DNA of 58,320 nucleotides from a virus. The notes below the pieces were generated by a model. It was not told where the DNA came from. It did not search any database and saw only the letters and a program-made list of their open reading frames with translations. Location of the stretch: positions 1 through 58,320 of IMG/VR virus record IMGVR_UViG_3300033149_003373. The stretch is one strand, 5' to 3'. Shown here piece after piece: positions 1 to 8,938 of this stretch. Position 1 is the first letter of the stretch; every line of letters begins with the position of its first letter. The position numbers were made by a program, and so were the translations under genes.

Positions 1-114
1 TAAGACTATGTTTAATAAGACATAATTTTTATTTGGAAAAAGTTGTTGAAGAACTTCAAGAAATAGAAGCTTAATTTTTTTATTTTCTTATTTTATAATT
101 ATATATTAAAGGCG
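1..114. repeat. Terminal direct repeat, left copy (circular-genome overlap)
   Basis: Bases 1-114 are identical to bases 58207-58320. The left copy holds the last codons and stop (72-74) of the gene that is complete at 57993-58280. The plainest reading is a circular or circularly permuted virus genome whose assembly overlaps itself; a true 114-bp terminal redundancy is the alternative. Confidence 0.95.
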
Positions 115-119
115 ATTTA
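75..119 (+). promoter_or_regulatory. T-tract terminator followed by TATA-like promoter
   Basis: After the stop at 72-74 comes a T-rich tract (archaeal intrinsic terminators are T-runs), then a TATA-like stretch at about 92-107 and AGGCGA at 110-115 ahead of the ATG at 120. It separates the operon ending at 58280 from the one starting at 120. Similar tracts follow the stops at 14176 and 56780. The same site is repeated at the right end of the window. Confidence 0.45.
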
Positions 120-230
120 ATGACAGAAAGAGATAAATTACTTAAAAAATATAATAAGATATGTGATAAATTAGAGCAATTAAATGAAGAAGCCTTTAAT
201 TTAGAAAAAGCAATAGCAAGATGTGATTAA
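120..230 (+). CDS. Small coiled-coil protein, 36 aa
   Basis: Unrecognised. The product is one charged amphipathic helix (Leu and Ile at heptad-like spacing) ending in Cys-Asp. The start has AGGCGA four bases upstream and follows a T-tract and TATA-like element, so it looks like the first gene of an operon. The next ATG follows the stop directly. The final codons form the TGTGAT ribosome-binding sequence of the next gene, a pattern used throughout this genome. Confidence 0.6.
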   Translation: MTERDKLLKKYNKICDKLEQLNEEAFNLEKAIARCD

Positions 231-446
231 ATGGAAGAATCTAAATTAGATAGAAAATTAAACGATGAATTATGTAGATGTCTTGAATGTGGTGAATTTT
301 TTTACCAAGAAAGAGATTTAGAAATTTGTGATAATTGTATAGATAAATTTGACACGGATAAACTCTTTAAATTACATGATAAAAACGAATTAGATGCTTT
401 AGATTTTAATGAATCTAAATCATTTAGAGAAAGATTCAGGTTGTGA
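231..446 (+). CDS. Small zinc-ribbon protein, 71 aa
   Basis: Function unknown. CLEC (about residues 17-20) and CDNC (about 33-36) form a treble-clef or zinc-ribbon knuckle pair, followed by an acidic tail. GTGATTAA precedes the ATG. It lies in a run of tiny, mostly metal-binding or helical genes separated by 0-5 bases. DNA or RNA binding is possible but not shown. Confidence 0.75.
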   Translation: MEESKLDRKLNDELCRCLECGEFFYQERDLEICDNCIDKFDTDKLFKLHDKNELDALDFNESKSFRERFRL

Positions 447-450
447 TTAA

Positions 451-564
451 ATGAAATGTAGAGAATGTAATAAAGAACTATCTACTTATGATTATGGTTA
501 TTATTGTTCTAATGTGAAATGTAAAAACTATGATATAAATTTTGAAGCTGTTGAGTGTGATTAA
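451..564 (+). CDS. Zinc-ribbon microprotein, 37 aa
   Basis: The reading frame encodes CREC near the N-terminus and a Cys pair spaced five apart (CSNVKC) in the middle, matching a single zinc ribbon. It starts four bases after the upstream stop behind TGTGATTAA and ends in Cys-Asp, again supplying the TGTGAT ribosome site for its follower. No function can be assigned. Confidence 0.65.
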   Translation: MKCRECNKELSTYDYGYYCSNVKCKNYDINFEAVECD

Positions 565-723
565 ATGAAAATAACTTTAGAAGAAATGGAAGAACAACTT
601 ATTGATTTATGTGAAGATAATGAAATAATGATAAAAGCTATTAAACGATATTTTATGGCAATTAATGACAAAGAAACAGAAACTATTGAGCTTGATATGA
701 ATTATTTAATTAAAGGTGAGTAA
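565..723 (+). CDS. Hypothetical acidic helical protein, 52 aa
   Basis: Unrecognised. Acidic and helical, no Cys pairs beyond a single Cys. ATG abuts the previous stop and is preceded by TGTGATTAA. The end encodes Gly-Glu from the GGTGAG ribosome site of the next gene. Regular spacing and clean junctions support it as a real gene. Confidence 0.6.
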   Translation: MKITLEEMEEQLIDLCEDNEIMIKAIKRYFMAINDKETETIELDMNYLIKGE

Positions 724-843
724 ATGACAACAATAAAGATATTCAGTAAAGAAACTAATAAATGGCTTGATAGTAGAGAAATTGAGAAATTACTTGAAAG
801 TAGTTTATTGGATTATGAATTTGAAGTAAGAATAGGTGATTAG
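724..843 (+). CDS. Hypothetical protein, 39 aa
   Basis: Unrecognised. Begins behind GGTGAGTAA and ends Gly-Asp, with TAG before the next ATG. A beta-strand followed by a helix and a second strand is a plausible reading. Kept because its junctions match the genome's stop-SD-start pattern on both sides. Confidence 0.55.
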   Translation: MTTIKIFSKETNKWLDSREIEKLLESSLLDYEFEVRIGD

Positions 844-1071
844 ATGAAAATATTAAATGTAATAGCAAATGATAACCATACAGAAATAGAAGTAGAATTT
901 ATAAAAAATGGAAAAAAAGCTATGTTTAGCTATGATTTAGTTAATTCAGAAATAATGGAATGTAGCTATGATGAAGATGATAAAGACGATATATATGAAG
1001 AAATACATAATTGGAGAGATAAACATATAAATTTTGAAACTTCTATTAAATTTGATGGTAAAGAATTATAG
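844..1071 (+). CDS. Hypothetical protein, 75 aa
   Basis: Unrecognised. An N-terminal beta-rich half (alternating hydrophobics, about residues 1-30) precedes an acidic stretch of Asp/Glu and a helical C-terminus. GGTGATTAG precedes the ATG. Its stop codon overlaps the ribosome site of the next gene. Confidence 0.65.
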   Translation: MKILNVIANDNHTEIEVEFIKNGKKAMFSYDLVNSEIMECSYDEDDKDDIYEEIHNWRDKHINFETSIKFDGKEL

Positions 1072-1080
1072 GTGATATAT

Positions 1081-1257
1081 ATGGAAAGTATTGAAACAAA
1101 ATTAAAGATAGAATTTGAAACCACTATAATGGACACATTTTCTAGTGAGTTCAAATTAAATGAAAAACATAAAGAAATAGCTATTGAACAGCACATTCAA
1201 GATTGGTGTGAAGAACATGGAATAGATAGGAATGATGTTGAAATAATAGGTGATTAA
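1081..1257 (+). CDS. Hypothetical protein, 58 aa
   Basis: Unrecognised charged, helical protein. The ATG at 1081 is preferred because GGTGAT lies at 1071-1076 with the usual four-base gap; a GTG at 1072 sits inside that ribosome site. Ends Gly-Asp, giving the ribosome site of the following zinc ribbon. Confidence 0.6.
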   Translation: MESIETKLKIEFETTIMDTFSSEFKLNEKHKEIAIEQHIQDWCEEHGIDRNDVEIIGD

Positions 1258-1350
1258 ATGATATGTCCAAAATGTAAATCAGAATTTGACTTTGAAGTAA
1301 TTGGTAAAAGAAAATATTGTCCAAGCTGTAATTTACAAATTAGAAACTAA
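1258..1350 (+). CDS. Zinc-ribbon microprotein, 30 aa
   Basis: A minimal zinc ribbon: CPKC near residue 3 and CPSC near residue 22, with a short beta hairpin between them. GGTGATTAA precedes the ATG. Such bare ribbons recur all over this genome (1258, 15275, 53813 and others) and may be transcription or translation modulators, though nothing here proves that. Confidence 0.7.
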   Translation: MICPKCKSEFDFEVIGKRKYCPSCNLQIRN

Positions 1351-1360
1351 TAAAAAGGTG

Positions 1361-1531
1361 ATGAAATGGAAGAATTACAGCAATTTATTAAAAATATGTG
1401 ATAAAGTGAAATGTAAAATATGTAATAAGAAAGCTATTTGTTTTAGACTTATTTATTTAGATGGAAAAGAAACTATTATTCATTTATGTAAAAAGTGTAA
1501 GAGTTTAGATGATAATGAAGTGATTAAATGA
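1361..1531 (+). CDS. Zinc-ribbon protein, 56 aa; start uncertain
   Basis: CKIC and CKKC about 30 residues apart make a zinc ribbon. The start is ambiguous: GGTG at 1357-1360 is directly followed by the in-frame ATG at 1361, while the well-spaced ATG at 1366 is in another frame and stops after 11 codons. An in-frame GTG at 1406 behind GTGAT is a third choice. The last codons overlap the next gene by four bases (ATGA). Confidence 0.55.
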   Translation: MKWKNYSNLLKICDKVKCKICNKKAICFRLIYLDGKETIIHLCKKCKSLDDNEVIK

Positions 1532-1722
1532 GACTAATTAAAAAGCTATGTTTAAGTATGTTTTGGAGTTTTCTTTTTGTCTTAACTATATTTCTTGTAT
1601 ATTCATTAATTGTATGGATTAATCCACTTACACTTTTAACATTAAGAAATTTCATTTTGTTAAGAGTTTATACTTTATTTTGGATATTTTTTGTTATATT
1701 TTTCTATATGGGGTATGATTAA
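1528..1722 (+). CDS. Small two-helix membrane protein, 64 aa
   Basis: Almost entirely hydrophobic with two predicted membrane spans (about residues 8-30 and 42-62) and a basic N-terminus. It overlaps the upstream gene by ATGA. Size and shape suit a holin-like or superinfection-type membrane protein, but there is no diagnostic motif. Confidence 0.65.
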   Translation: MRLIKKLCLSMFWSFLFVLTIFLVYSLIVWINPLTLLTLRNFILLRVYTLFWIFFVIFFYMGYD

Positions 1723-1965
1723 ATGACTAAATTTTGTAAAGATTGTAAATATGCAAAAAAGCCATTATTGGATAAAATATTCTTTTCTGGTAATGAATTT
1801 CTTAAATGTAAACACGAAAAAGCAATTAGACCTAATAATACAGAAAGTGATGATTATAGTTTTTTAGTCGATGGTAAAAGAAATAAGAAGAAAGAATACT
1901 ATTATTGTAGCAGTCAAAGAATGTTTGGTTGTGGAAAAGAAGGTAAGTATTTTGAAAAGAAGTGA
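1723..1965 (+). CDS. Cys-rich protein of the CKDCKYA type, 80 aa
   Basis: Begins with CKDC, followed by single Cys residues near positions 29, 62 and 70, enough for one or two zinc sites. The N-terminal CxxCxx(A/F) pattern is common in small phage proteins of unknown role. ATG follows the upstream stop directly behind a GATTAA sequence. Confidence 0.7.
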   Translation: MTKFCKDCKYAKKPLLDKIFFSGNEFLKCKHEKAIRPNNTESDDYSFLVDGKRNKKKEYYYCSSQRMFGCGKEGKYFEKK

Positions 1966-1969
1966 TTAA

Positions 1970-2107
1970 ATGAAAATAGAAGATTTTGAATTAATGATAA
2001 ATAAAGCAAAAGCTAATACACTAAGTAAAATTAGTGGAGAAAGAGAATTAACTGATAAAGAATTAAAGCAAATGAAAGAGTATATATCTCAAATGACAGG
2101 TGAGTAA
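1970..2107 (+). CDS. Helical small protein, 45 aa
   Basis: Unrecognised; two charged helices. AGTGATTAA precedes ATG, and the Gly-Glu end (GGTGAG) supplies the ribosome site of the next gene. Confidence 0.55.
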   Translation: MKIEDFELMINKAKANTLSKISGERELTDKELKQMKEYISQMTGE

Positions 2108-2242
2108 ATGGATTGGGAAAAAATACAAGAAAAACAACAAATGTTAATAGAAGAATTGTTTAAAGACGCTACTTTAAAAGAAGTTGAAAAGTTAAATAAA
2201 ATATTAGAATATGAAAGAGAATTAACATTATTAGAGGGGTAA
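2108..2242 (+). CDS. Coiled-coil small protein, 44 aa
   Basis: Unrecognised; a continuous amphipathic helix rich in Glu, Lys and Leu. ATG abuts the previous stop (GGTGAGTAA upstream). Likely an adaptor or oligomerising helix, but this is only structural guessing. Confidence 0.55.
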   Translation: MDWEKIQEKQQMLIEELFKDATLKEVEKLNKILEYERELTLLEG

Positions 2243-2245
2243 AAT

Positions 2246-2488
2246 ATGAATTTAGAAGAATATACAGAACTAATTAAGGAAATTAAATCTAAAGTTAAAT
2301 CCAATCCTTTAACTATCTGTATTCTTGATAATATGTCAAAAGATAGAAGAATGCAAGAAATAAATGAATCAAAGAATATGCCATCTAAAAAACAAATAGA
2401 TTTTATAGAAGCTTTAGGCATAAAAACTAAAGAAGAAGCAAGTAAATTAATTGGAGAGAAATTAAAAGAGAATGGTAAAAATGGCTAA
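2246..2488 (+). CDS. Protein with C-terminal KQ-FI-LG-EAS helix module, 80 aa
   Basis: The C-terminal half (about residues 46-75) reads PSKKQIDFIEALGIKTKEEA followed by a Leu-Ile helix. A similar KQ..FI..LG....EAS..LI helical hairpin is found at the ends of many phage recombination and DNA-metabolism proteins; here it stands almost alone behind a helical N-terminus. It overlaps the next gene. Confidence 0.6.
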   Translation: MNLEEYTELIKEIKSKVKSNPLTICILDNMSKDRRMQEINESKNMPSKKQIDFIEALGIKTKEEASKLIGEKLKENGKNG

Positions 2489-2840
2489 AAGAAATAAAAA
2501 CCCTAAAATAACTACATTTGATTTTCCTAAAGATAAATGGAAAATGGATATTGGTTGTGTTTTAGCTCTTAAAACTAAATTAAATACAAATATTAGAGGA
2601 GGATTAGAATTTCAAGAAGAAATAGATGGAGAAAACTTAAAAATAATATTAAATAAGCATGTAAAAGGAGAAAAAGTGTTTATTGGAACTGATTATTTGA
2701 GTTATTTAGTTAAATTCCTAAAGAAAAATAAGATTGAAAGTATAAGTATGAGTGTAATTAGAGATTATCCAATCATGTTTACAGGAAATAAAGAAGGTAA
2801 AGAATTTAAAATGATTGTATCTCCAAGATATGAGGAATAA
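2481..2840 (+). CDS. PCNA C-terminus-like protein, 119 aa
   Basis: The last 50 or so residues match the end of archaeal/eukaryotic sliding clamps: a YL..LV..L helix, a beta strand with (D)YPI-type turn, a G-containing turn and the closing strand ending SPRYEE, where archaeal PCNA ends LAPRVEE. The protein is half the length of a PCNA and the N-terminal half is not clearly alignable, so it may be a single clamp domain, a mimic, or a PCNA-binding decoy. The ATG at 2481 (GGTAAAA upstream) is chosen over ATG 2472. No viral polymerase is present, so the partner would be the host replisome. Confidence 0.5.
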   Translation: MAKRNKNPKITTFDFPKDKWKMDIGCVLALKTKLNTNIRGGLEFQEEIDGENLKIILNKHVKGEKVFIGTDYLSYLVKFLKKNKIESISMSVIRDYPIMFTGNKEGKEFKMIVSPRYEE

Positions 2841-2851
2841 AAGGTGATTAA

Positions 2852-3151
2852 ATGTTTGAGAATTTGAAAAAAGAAGCAAGAAAAGAATTAAACCCAATAA
2901 ATGAGAAATTAGACCAGATAATAAAGCAGAATGAAGAAATATTAAAGAAGTTTAAAGGAAAATATACAGAAAATGAATTAATTGAATTAAGACAGAAAGT
3001 ATTGAAAAAATTAAAAGATAATTTAATAGAAGGAAAATACTTTGGTCAAAAATATACAGAAAAACAAACAGATGAAATAATACATAAGCCAAGCTGGGTT
3101 ATACTAAATAAAGTAATAGAAATAACAGCAGAAATAAAGCAGTTAAGATGA
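2852..3151 (+). CDS. Coiled-coil protein, 99 aa
   Basis: Unrecognised. Highly charged, with heptad-like Leu/Ile along most of its length, so an extended coiled coil is likely. A classical GGTGATTAA precedes the ATG. No catalytic or metal motif. Confidence 0.7.
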   Translation: MFENLKKEARKELNPINEKLDQIIKQNEEILKKFKGKYTENELIELRQKVLKKLKDNLIEGKYFGQKYTEKQTDEIIHKPSWVILNKVIEITAEIKQLR

Positions 3152-3155
3152 TTAA

Positions 3156-3338
3156 ATGCATGAAGTAGATAAACATGGGAGTATCATATTCTATTGTGAT
3201 AAATGCACAACAAAAATAGAAAGATTTCACCCATGTCAGCTTAACGTTCCAATTAAAGAAACAAAAAGAGTAGTATGGACTTATGATTTATGTGATGAAT
3301 GTGCTACTAAATTAGAAAAAATAATTAAAGGTGAATAA
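3156..3338 (+). CDS. Zinc-ribbon protein, 60 aa
   Basis: CDKC (about residues 14-17) and CDEC (about 47-50) frame a beta-rich centre containing an HPC triplet; a typical treble-clef zinc ribbon ending in a charged helix and Gly-Glu. The ribosome site (GATGATTAA) is weaker than usual. Confidence 0.7.
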   Translation: MHEVDKHGSIIFYCDKCTTKIERFHPCQLNVPIKETKRVVWTYDLCDECATKLEKIIKGE

Positions 3339-3372
3339 ATTATTATAAAAAACATAAAAGATAAGTGATTAA

Positions 3373-3588
3373 ATGAAACAAATACAAAATAAAGTCCTTT
3401 TTATTTTACATAGTATTGTATTAATTTTATTAATTTTTGCTTTATTTTTATCTGTTAAAATGTATTATTTAGCAATTAAGCTAAATTATAATTTAATTTA
3501 TGATATTATTATAATATTTTTAATTATTTGTAGCTTTATTATTAGTTTCTTGTGGTTTATATTTAATTTTAAAAGGAGAATAAGATAA
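3373..3588 (+). CDS. Two-span membrane protein, 71 aa
   Basis: Two long hydrophobic helices (about residues 7-32 and 41-64) and a basic C-terminus. AGTGATTAA precedes the ATG. Forms a pair with the membrane protein that starts two bases after its stop. Function unknown. Confidence 0.65.
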   Translation: MKQIQNKVLFILHSIVLILLIFALFLSVKMYYLAIKLNYNLIYDIIIIFLIICSFIISFLWFIFNFKRRIR

Positions 3589-3589
3589 A

Positions 3590-3829
3590 ATGAAGATTAA
3601 GAAAGAGAATATCTTGTATTTAATCATTGGAATTTTTCTTTTTATTCAATTTATTTTATTTTTTAATTGGATAGGATGTTTTAATGGGGTTGTGGAATAT
3701 TTGGGTTTAGGAACTTTTTTGGTATCAATTTTATCATCTACAATAGGATTTTTTATAGGAGTTTATATAATTGGTGAAACAATAAGTGATATATATGATA
3801 TTAGATTTTTTAAGACCAAAACTAGATAA
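3590..3829 (+). CDS. Two-span membrane protein, 79 aa
   Basis: Hydrophobic helices at about residues 10-28 and 37-63. It follows another small membrane protein almost without a gap and overlaps the next gene by 35 bases. Together they could form a membrane complex; no family is recognised. Confidence 0.65.
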   Translation: MKIKKENILYLIIGIFLFIQFILFFNWIGCFNGVVEYLGLGTFLVSILSSTIGFFIGVYIIGETISDIYDIRFFKTKTR

Positions 3830-4040
3830 ATCATATGTTATAGAAATTGTATTTAACGATGGAAGAAAAATTGAATATGGTTTTTATGATGAAAAAACAG
3901 CAAAATCAGTAATAAAAGAAATACTCTCTCAAATGAAGAAAAAAACTGTATGTATTAAAAAAGATTATCAATCATTCCATTTTTTGTATTTTAAAACAAA
4001 AGATATACGAAGTATTAGAACTAGACTATATTTTTGGTGA
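3795..4040 (+). CDS. Hypothetical protein, 81 aa
   Basis: Unrecognised alpha/beta protein: a strand pair with FNDGRKIEYGF, then a helix, as in small NTF2- or ubiquitin-like folds. The ATG at 3795 is chosen since GTGAT lies just upstream, inside the end of the preceding membrane-protein gene. Ends just before GGTGATTAT of the next gene. Confidence 0.55.
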   Translation: MILDFLRPKLDKSYVIEIVFNDGRKIEYGFYDEKTAKSVIKEILSQMKKKTVCIKKDYQSFHFLYFKTKDIRSIRTRLYFW

Positions 4041-4044
4041 TTAT

Positions 4045-4254
4045 ATGAATTGTAGAAGATGTGGCTCTGATACGGAGTTAAAGAAATATCATAAGACAAA
4101 GAAATCAATATGGGAAAAGAGACAAATAATAACATTAGGTGGTAGTGGAAAACCACAAACAAAAGTAATTAATATAAAAAGAAAAATAAAATCTGCTATT
4201 CCTAAGTTTAGATATGTATGTAAAGATTGTAAGAGAAGGAGAAGATGGCGATAA
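4045..4254 (+). CDS. Basic zinc-ribbon protein, 69 aa
   Basis: CRRC at residues 3-6 and CKDC near 61-64, with a very basic spacer and RRRRW tail. Strong net positive charge suggests nucleic-acid binding. GGTGATTAT precedes the ATG. Confidence 0.7.
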   Translation: MNCRRCGSDTELKKYHKTKKSIWEKRQIITLGGSGKPQTKVINIKRKIKSAIPKFRYVCKDCKRRRRWR

Positions 4255-4255
4255 A

Positions 4256-4558
4256 ATGGATAAATACCAGAAGAAAGCTAATGAAATAATAGAATTAGTA
4301 GAAGATACAATAATGGCTTCTAATCCAAGACTACATAAAATGAAATTTAAGGGAGATACACTTTTATACGGAGAGCCATATTATGATTTAGAAGATGAAA
4401 TTGCAGAGATGTTAAAGAAAGAAGAAATGTGTAAAATGATATGGACTAAAGAATATGGAAGTATTAGATTGTTAAAATGTATAACACATGACCAAATAAT
4501 AACTGATGAGAATGGGACTATGTTTGATAATAGATGTGTTAAGAAGTTGATTGAATGA
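4256..4558 (+). CDS. Hypothetical protein, 100 aa
   Basis: Unrecognised. Start at 4256 is preferred because GGCGATAAA lies immediately upstream, at the end of the preceding zinc ribbon; an upstream ATG at 4214 would overlap that gene. Helical N-terminus, beta-rich C-terminus with two Cys. The stop overlaps the next start (ATGA). Confidence 0.6.
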   Translation: MDKYQKKANEIIELVEDTIMASNPRLHKMKFKGDTLLYGEPYYDLEDEIAEMLKKEEMCKMIWTKEYGSIRLLKCITHDQIITDENGTMFDNRCVKKLIE

Positions 4559-4728
4559 TATGCCAGATATGTGAAGAAAATACATCAGTATTAACCAGAC
4601 AAATAGAAGTAGATGTAGTAGGAAACATATATACTATACATTTATGTGAAGATTGCGACCATTTAACTAATAATGAAATACTAGGAGGAATAATAAATAA
4701 AGAAGGTATATTGCATGATTATTTCTAA
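4555..4728 (+). CDS. Zinc-ribbon protein, 57 aa
   Basis: CQIC at residues 3-6 and CEDC near 31-34, with a beta hairpin between. Starts inside the stop of the upstream gene (ATGA) and overlaps the next gene by 14 bases. Unknown function. Confidence 0.65.
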   Translation: MICQICEENTSVLTRQIEVDVVGNIYTIHLCEDCDHLTNNEILGGIINKEGILHDYF

Positions 4729-4879
4729 AGCAAAAGAGAAAAGAGATATTACTCTATGCAGATGTGATAGACTATTTACAAAACCTATTTTTGGGAAGAA
4801 AACTAGAGATAAAATAACCAGAATTGAAGCTTTTTGCTCTAAACATTGTAGAAAAAGATATGGATATAAACCAATTTAA
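4715..4879 (+). CDS. Cys/His metal-binding small protein, 54 aa
   Basis: CRC near residues 15-17 and CSKHC near 41-45 suggest a zinc site in a basic protein, with an aromatic C-terminus. It overlaps the end of the preceding zinc ribbon. Translational coupling is likely because no independent ribosome site is evident. Confidence 0.55.
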   Translation: MIISKAKEKRDITLCRCDRLFTKPIFGKKTRDKITRIEAFCSKHCRKRYGYKPI

Positions 4880-4888
4880 GTGATAAAA

Positions 4889-5461
4889 ATGTTAGAAAAA
4901 TTGACAAAAAAACAAGAGAAAATAATGGAACAAACAAGGAATGAATGGCTTAAAATGTTGTTCTCTGGAAAAACAAAATTTAATGAAACAGAAGCTAAAA
5001 AAGGAATTAAATGGCTATATGAATTTTCAAATCTTAAATCTCCAAAAATAGTAATAGTAGATTCACCATTTTCAGCACAGAAAAAAGCTAATGAATTAAA
5101 TAAAACAAAGAAAAAACATTACGAATTCAGCGTATATGGAAATATAGGAGATTATGGATGGGTTAGTTTCTATGACTTTTTCACAAAAATAGGCATACTA
5201 AAAGACAATAATTTTGAGAAATTTAAGAAACTATTAAAATCAGGAATATATGACATGATACAGTTTGATGAAGTATGTATAGTATGCAAACTTCCATCTA
5301 AAATAAGATACATAAAAGAAAATGGAAAATATGTAGTTCATTCATATAAAAAACATGCAATAGAATGGGAAGATGGATTCTTTCTAAATGGACTAAAAGG
5401 GGAATTATCAACAGAAAACTTAAAAGATTTCATAAATCGTAAAGTTGTTGATAATTTATGA
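4889..5461 (+). CDS. DUF6745-like protein lacking its internal repeats, 190 aa
   Basis: Residues about 1-60 (EWL helix; IVIVDSP strand), 83-98 (YG..DYGWVSFYDFF), 124-133 (FDEVCIVCKL) and 155-170 (DGFFLNG) follow the order seen in DUF6745 proteins (VDSP, YG-H-D-WL-FYDYF, FE-V-CVVSE-P, DGF-LY-WHG). As I recall the family, bacterial members carry long four-residue repeats (xASV, xSQV) between the DSP strand and the YG block; here that gap (residues 61-82) is short, and similar repeats appear in the neighbouring small genes. The ATG at 4889 follows AGTGATAAA. The stop overlaps the next start. Biochemical role unknown. Confidence 0.65.
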   Translation: MLEKLTKKQEKIMEQTRNEWLKMLFSGKTKFNETEAKKGIKWLYEFSNLKSPKIVIVDSPFSAQKKANELNKTKKKHYEFSVYGNIGDYGWVSFYDFFTKIGILKDNNFEKFKKLLKSGIYDMIQFDEVCIVCKLPSKIRYIKENGKYVVHSYKKHAIEWEDGFFLNGLKGELSTENLKDFINRKVVDNL

Positions 5462-5659
5462 AGCAAGTTAATGGAAAAATAGATACTAAAGTCTTTGACA
5501 AAATCTTTAAAAAAGTCAATCATCAAGCTATTTTTGAAGTCAATGCTATATGCTATAATAGATTCTAACATCCATTCTAAAGTATGGTTTAAACTAAAGT
5601 CTCAAGTAAATCATAACATTTATAGAAAAGTAAAAGAAATAGTTAGAGGATGGGTATGA
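5458..5659 (+). CDS. Tetrad-repeat protein, frameshifted (about 67 aa if corrected)
   Basis: Starts MKQV inside the stop of the DUF6745-like gene and shows a hydrophobic residue every fourth position (NGKI, DTKV, FDKI, FKKV). This frame stops at 5566-5568, but the same four-residue periodicity goes on in the +1 frame from about 5543 (DSNI, HSKV, WFKL, KSQV, NHNI, YRKV) to a stop at 5657-5659 that overlaps the next MKQV start as ATGA. One extra base around 5540-5560 would explain it: mutation, assembly error or recoding. Same family as the genes at 5656, 6941, 7132 and 9589. Confidence 0.6.
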
Positions 5660-5832
5660 AACAAGTCTTTAGTGAAATAAATATCCAAATTTCTTCTAAA
5701 ATTAGAGCTGAACTATTTACTAAAATAGATTTAATTACAATTTATGATGTCAGATTACAAATCTGGAAGGTAATTAATTATAAAACATATAATAAATTAT
5801 CGAGAGAAGTAAGAAGAAATATAAGAAGGTGA
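5656..5832 (+). CDS. Tetrad-repeat protein, diverged, 58 aa
   Basis: Begins MKQV, then Ile/Leu/Val at every fourth position (FSEI, NIQI, SSKI, RAEL, FTKI) to a basic end. ATG 5656 is preferred over ATG 5650 because it restores the MKQV start of its paralogues and overlaps the upstream shifted frame as ATGA. Its last codons carry the GGTGAT ribosome site of the MoxR gene. The period-four pattern suggests a narrow repeating helix or solenoid, not a heptad coil. Confidence 0.6.
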   Translation: MKQVFSEINIQISSKIRAELFTKIDLITIYDVRLQIWKVINYKTYNKLSREVRRNIRR

Positions 5833-6938
5833 TAAATATAACTATACAAATTAATCATAAGCAGTTAGAAAATCTAATTGTAACATATTATCAGAAAAAT
5901 ATGCCACTTTTTGTTCATGGAACATTTGGTATTGGTAAATCACAATCTTTTTTAGAATCATCTAAAAGATTAGCTAAAGAACTTAATTTAGAGTTTTCAG
6001 ACAATATAAAAGATATAAATGACGAATCTAAATTTATTTTGATTGATATAAGATGCTCGGAGATGGACAGTGTTGATATTAGAGGATTGCCACACTTTGA
6101 AGGAGAAGGTAATGGTAAAAAAACTAAATGGTTTACTCCAAATTGGCTTCCAATAAAAGGACAAGGTATTATATTCTTAGATGAGTTTAATTTAGCCCCA
6201 CCATTAGTTCAAAAATCAATGTATGAATTAATATATGATAAAAGATTAATCGGTGGTCAATATATGCTTCCAAAAGGATATTCTATTTTCTGTGCTGGAA
6301 ATTTAGACTCGGATAAATCAGACATCTTTAACATGGCTTATCCATTACTAAACAGGTTAGCTCATGTAGAATTGTCAATACCATCAATAGAAGAATTCAC
6401 ATCATGGTCTATTGAAAATGAATTAGACTCCAGATTAATAGCATTTCTACAAGACAGACCATCATTATTACATAGATTTGAAACTAACTTAAAAGATAAA
6501 GCCATGCCTACTCCAAGAACATACGAGTTTTGTTCAAATCTGATTAAAGGTGTAAAAGATATAGATGAAATAAGGTTAATGGCTTCTTCTGTTATAGGTG
6601 AAGGAACAGCAACAGAACTTCATGGATTTCTAAAATTACAGAGAAATGTAGATATAAAAGAAATAATAGCAAATCCAGAATCAATAAATGATATAACAGA
6701 AATAGATTTGAAATATGCAGTAGTTTCACGCTTGTCAGATGAATTTAGGAAAGAAAAGAAGATATTTGAGCCACTAATGAAAGTATGCAAATATATGCAA
6801 CCAGAATTTTCAGTATTATTACTAAAGTTCATGGTTAAACAATGTGGAAAATCTGATTTTCTAAAAAGAATGAAGAAATCTAAAGCATGGAATGAAATAA
6901 GTGCAAAATATACAAACTTGGTATATCCAGAAGGATAA
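5829..6938 (+). CDS. MoxR-type AAA+ ATPase
   Basis: Walker A GTFGIGKS (residues 31-38), Walker B IIFLDEF with the MoxR-typical N-LAPP (114-125), sensor 1 Asn in the CAGNLD block (156-160) and a C-terminal lid. MoxR ATPases remodel client proteins, usually with a VWA partner, and such a partner lies at 7503. Two tetrad-repeat genes sit between them and one before. Start is unclear: GTG 5829 lies inside the ribosome site GGTGAT, while at the normal spacing the codon is ATA (5838). Annotated here from GTG. Confidence 0.85.
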   Translation: MINITIQINHKQLENLIVTYYQKNMPLFVHGTFGIGKSQSFLESSKRLAKELNLEFSDNIKDINDESKFILIDIRCSEMDSVDIRGLPHFEGEGNGKKTKWFTPNWLPIKGQGIIFLDEFNLAPPLVQKSMYELIYDKRLIGGQYMLPKGYSIFCAGNLDSDKSDIFNMAYPLLNRLAHVELSIPSIEEFTSWSIENELDSRLIAFLQDRPSLLHRFETNLKDKAMPTPRTYEFCSNLIKGVKDIDEIRLMASSVIGEGTATELHGFLKLQRNVDIKEIIANPESINDITEIDLKYAVVSRLSDEFRKEKKIFEPLMKVCKYMQPEFSVLLLKFMVKQCGKSDFLKRMKKSKAWNEISAKYTNLVYPEG

Positions 6939-6940
6939 AT

Positions 6941-8687
<1,747 letters not shown>

Positions 8688-8692
8688 TTTCT

Positions 8693-8938
8693 ATGTATGC
8701 TGTTGGTGAGTGTGTTTGTAATGATGGAAAAACAAAAATACTAATGCTAGAATCAAAAATTGGAAAATGTAAAGGTTGTGATGAAGAAAAAATAGTTTTC
8801 AGAGGAATTGATTATAAAAAAACTAAACGTTTTTGTGTATGGTTTTGTAAAAAATGTAGAAAAGATATGTATAAAAATTTTAAAACCTTCAAGACTAAAA
8901 AAGAAGCAGAGGGTTATATATTTGTTGAAAGTTTATAA
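8693..8938 (+). CDS. Cys-rich zinc-binding protein, 81 aa (paralogue of 8941)
   Basis: CKGC and CKKC pairs about 27 residues apart form a zinc ribbon; the C-terminus is a charged helix (KTKKEAEGYI) ending ESL. ATG 8693 is preferred since GTGAT at 8684-8688, overlapping the VWA stop, lies at the right distance. The next gene has the same plan and a similar end, so the two are tandem paralogues. Confidence 0.65.
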   Translation: MYAVGECVCNDGKTKILMLESKIGKCKGCDEEKIVFRGIDYKKTKRFCVWFCKKCRKDMYKNFKTFKTKKEAEGYIFVESL

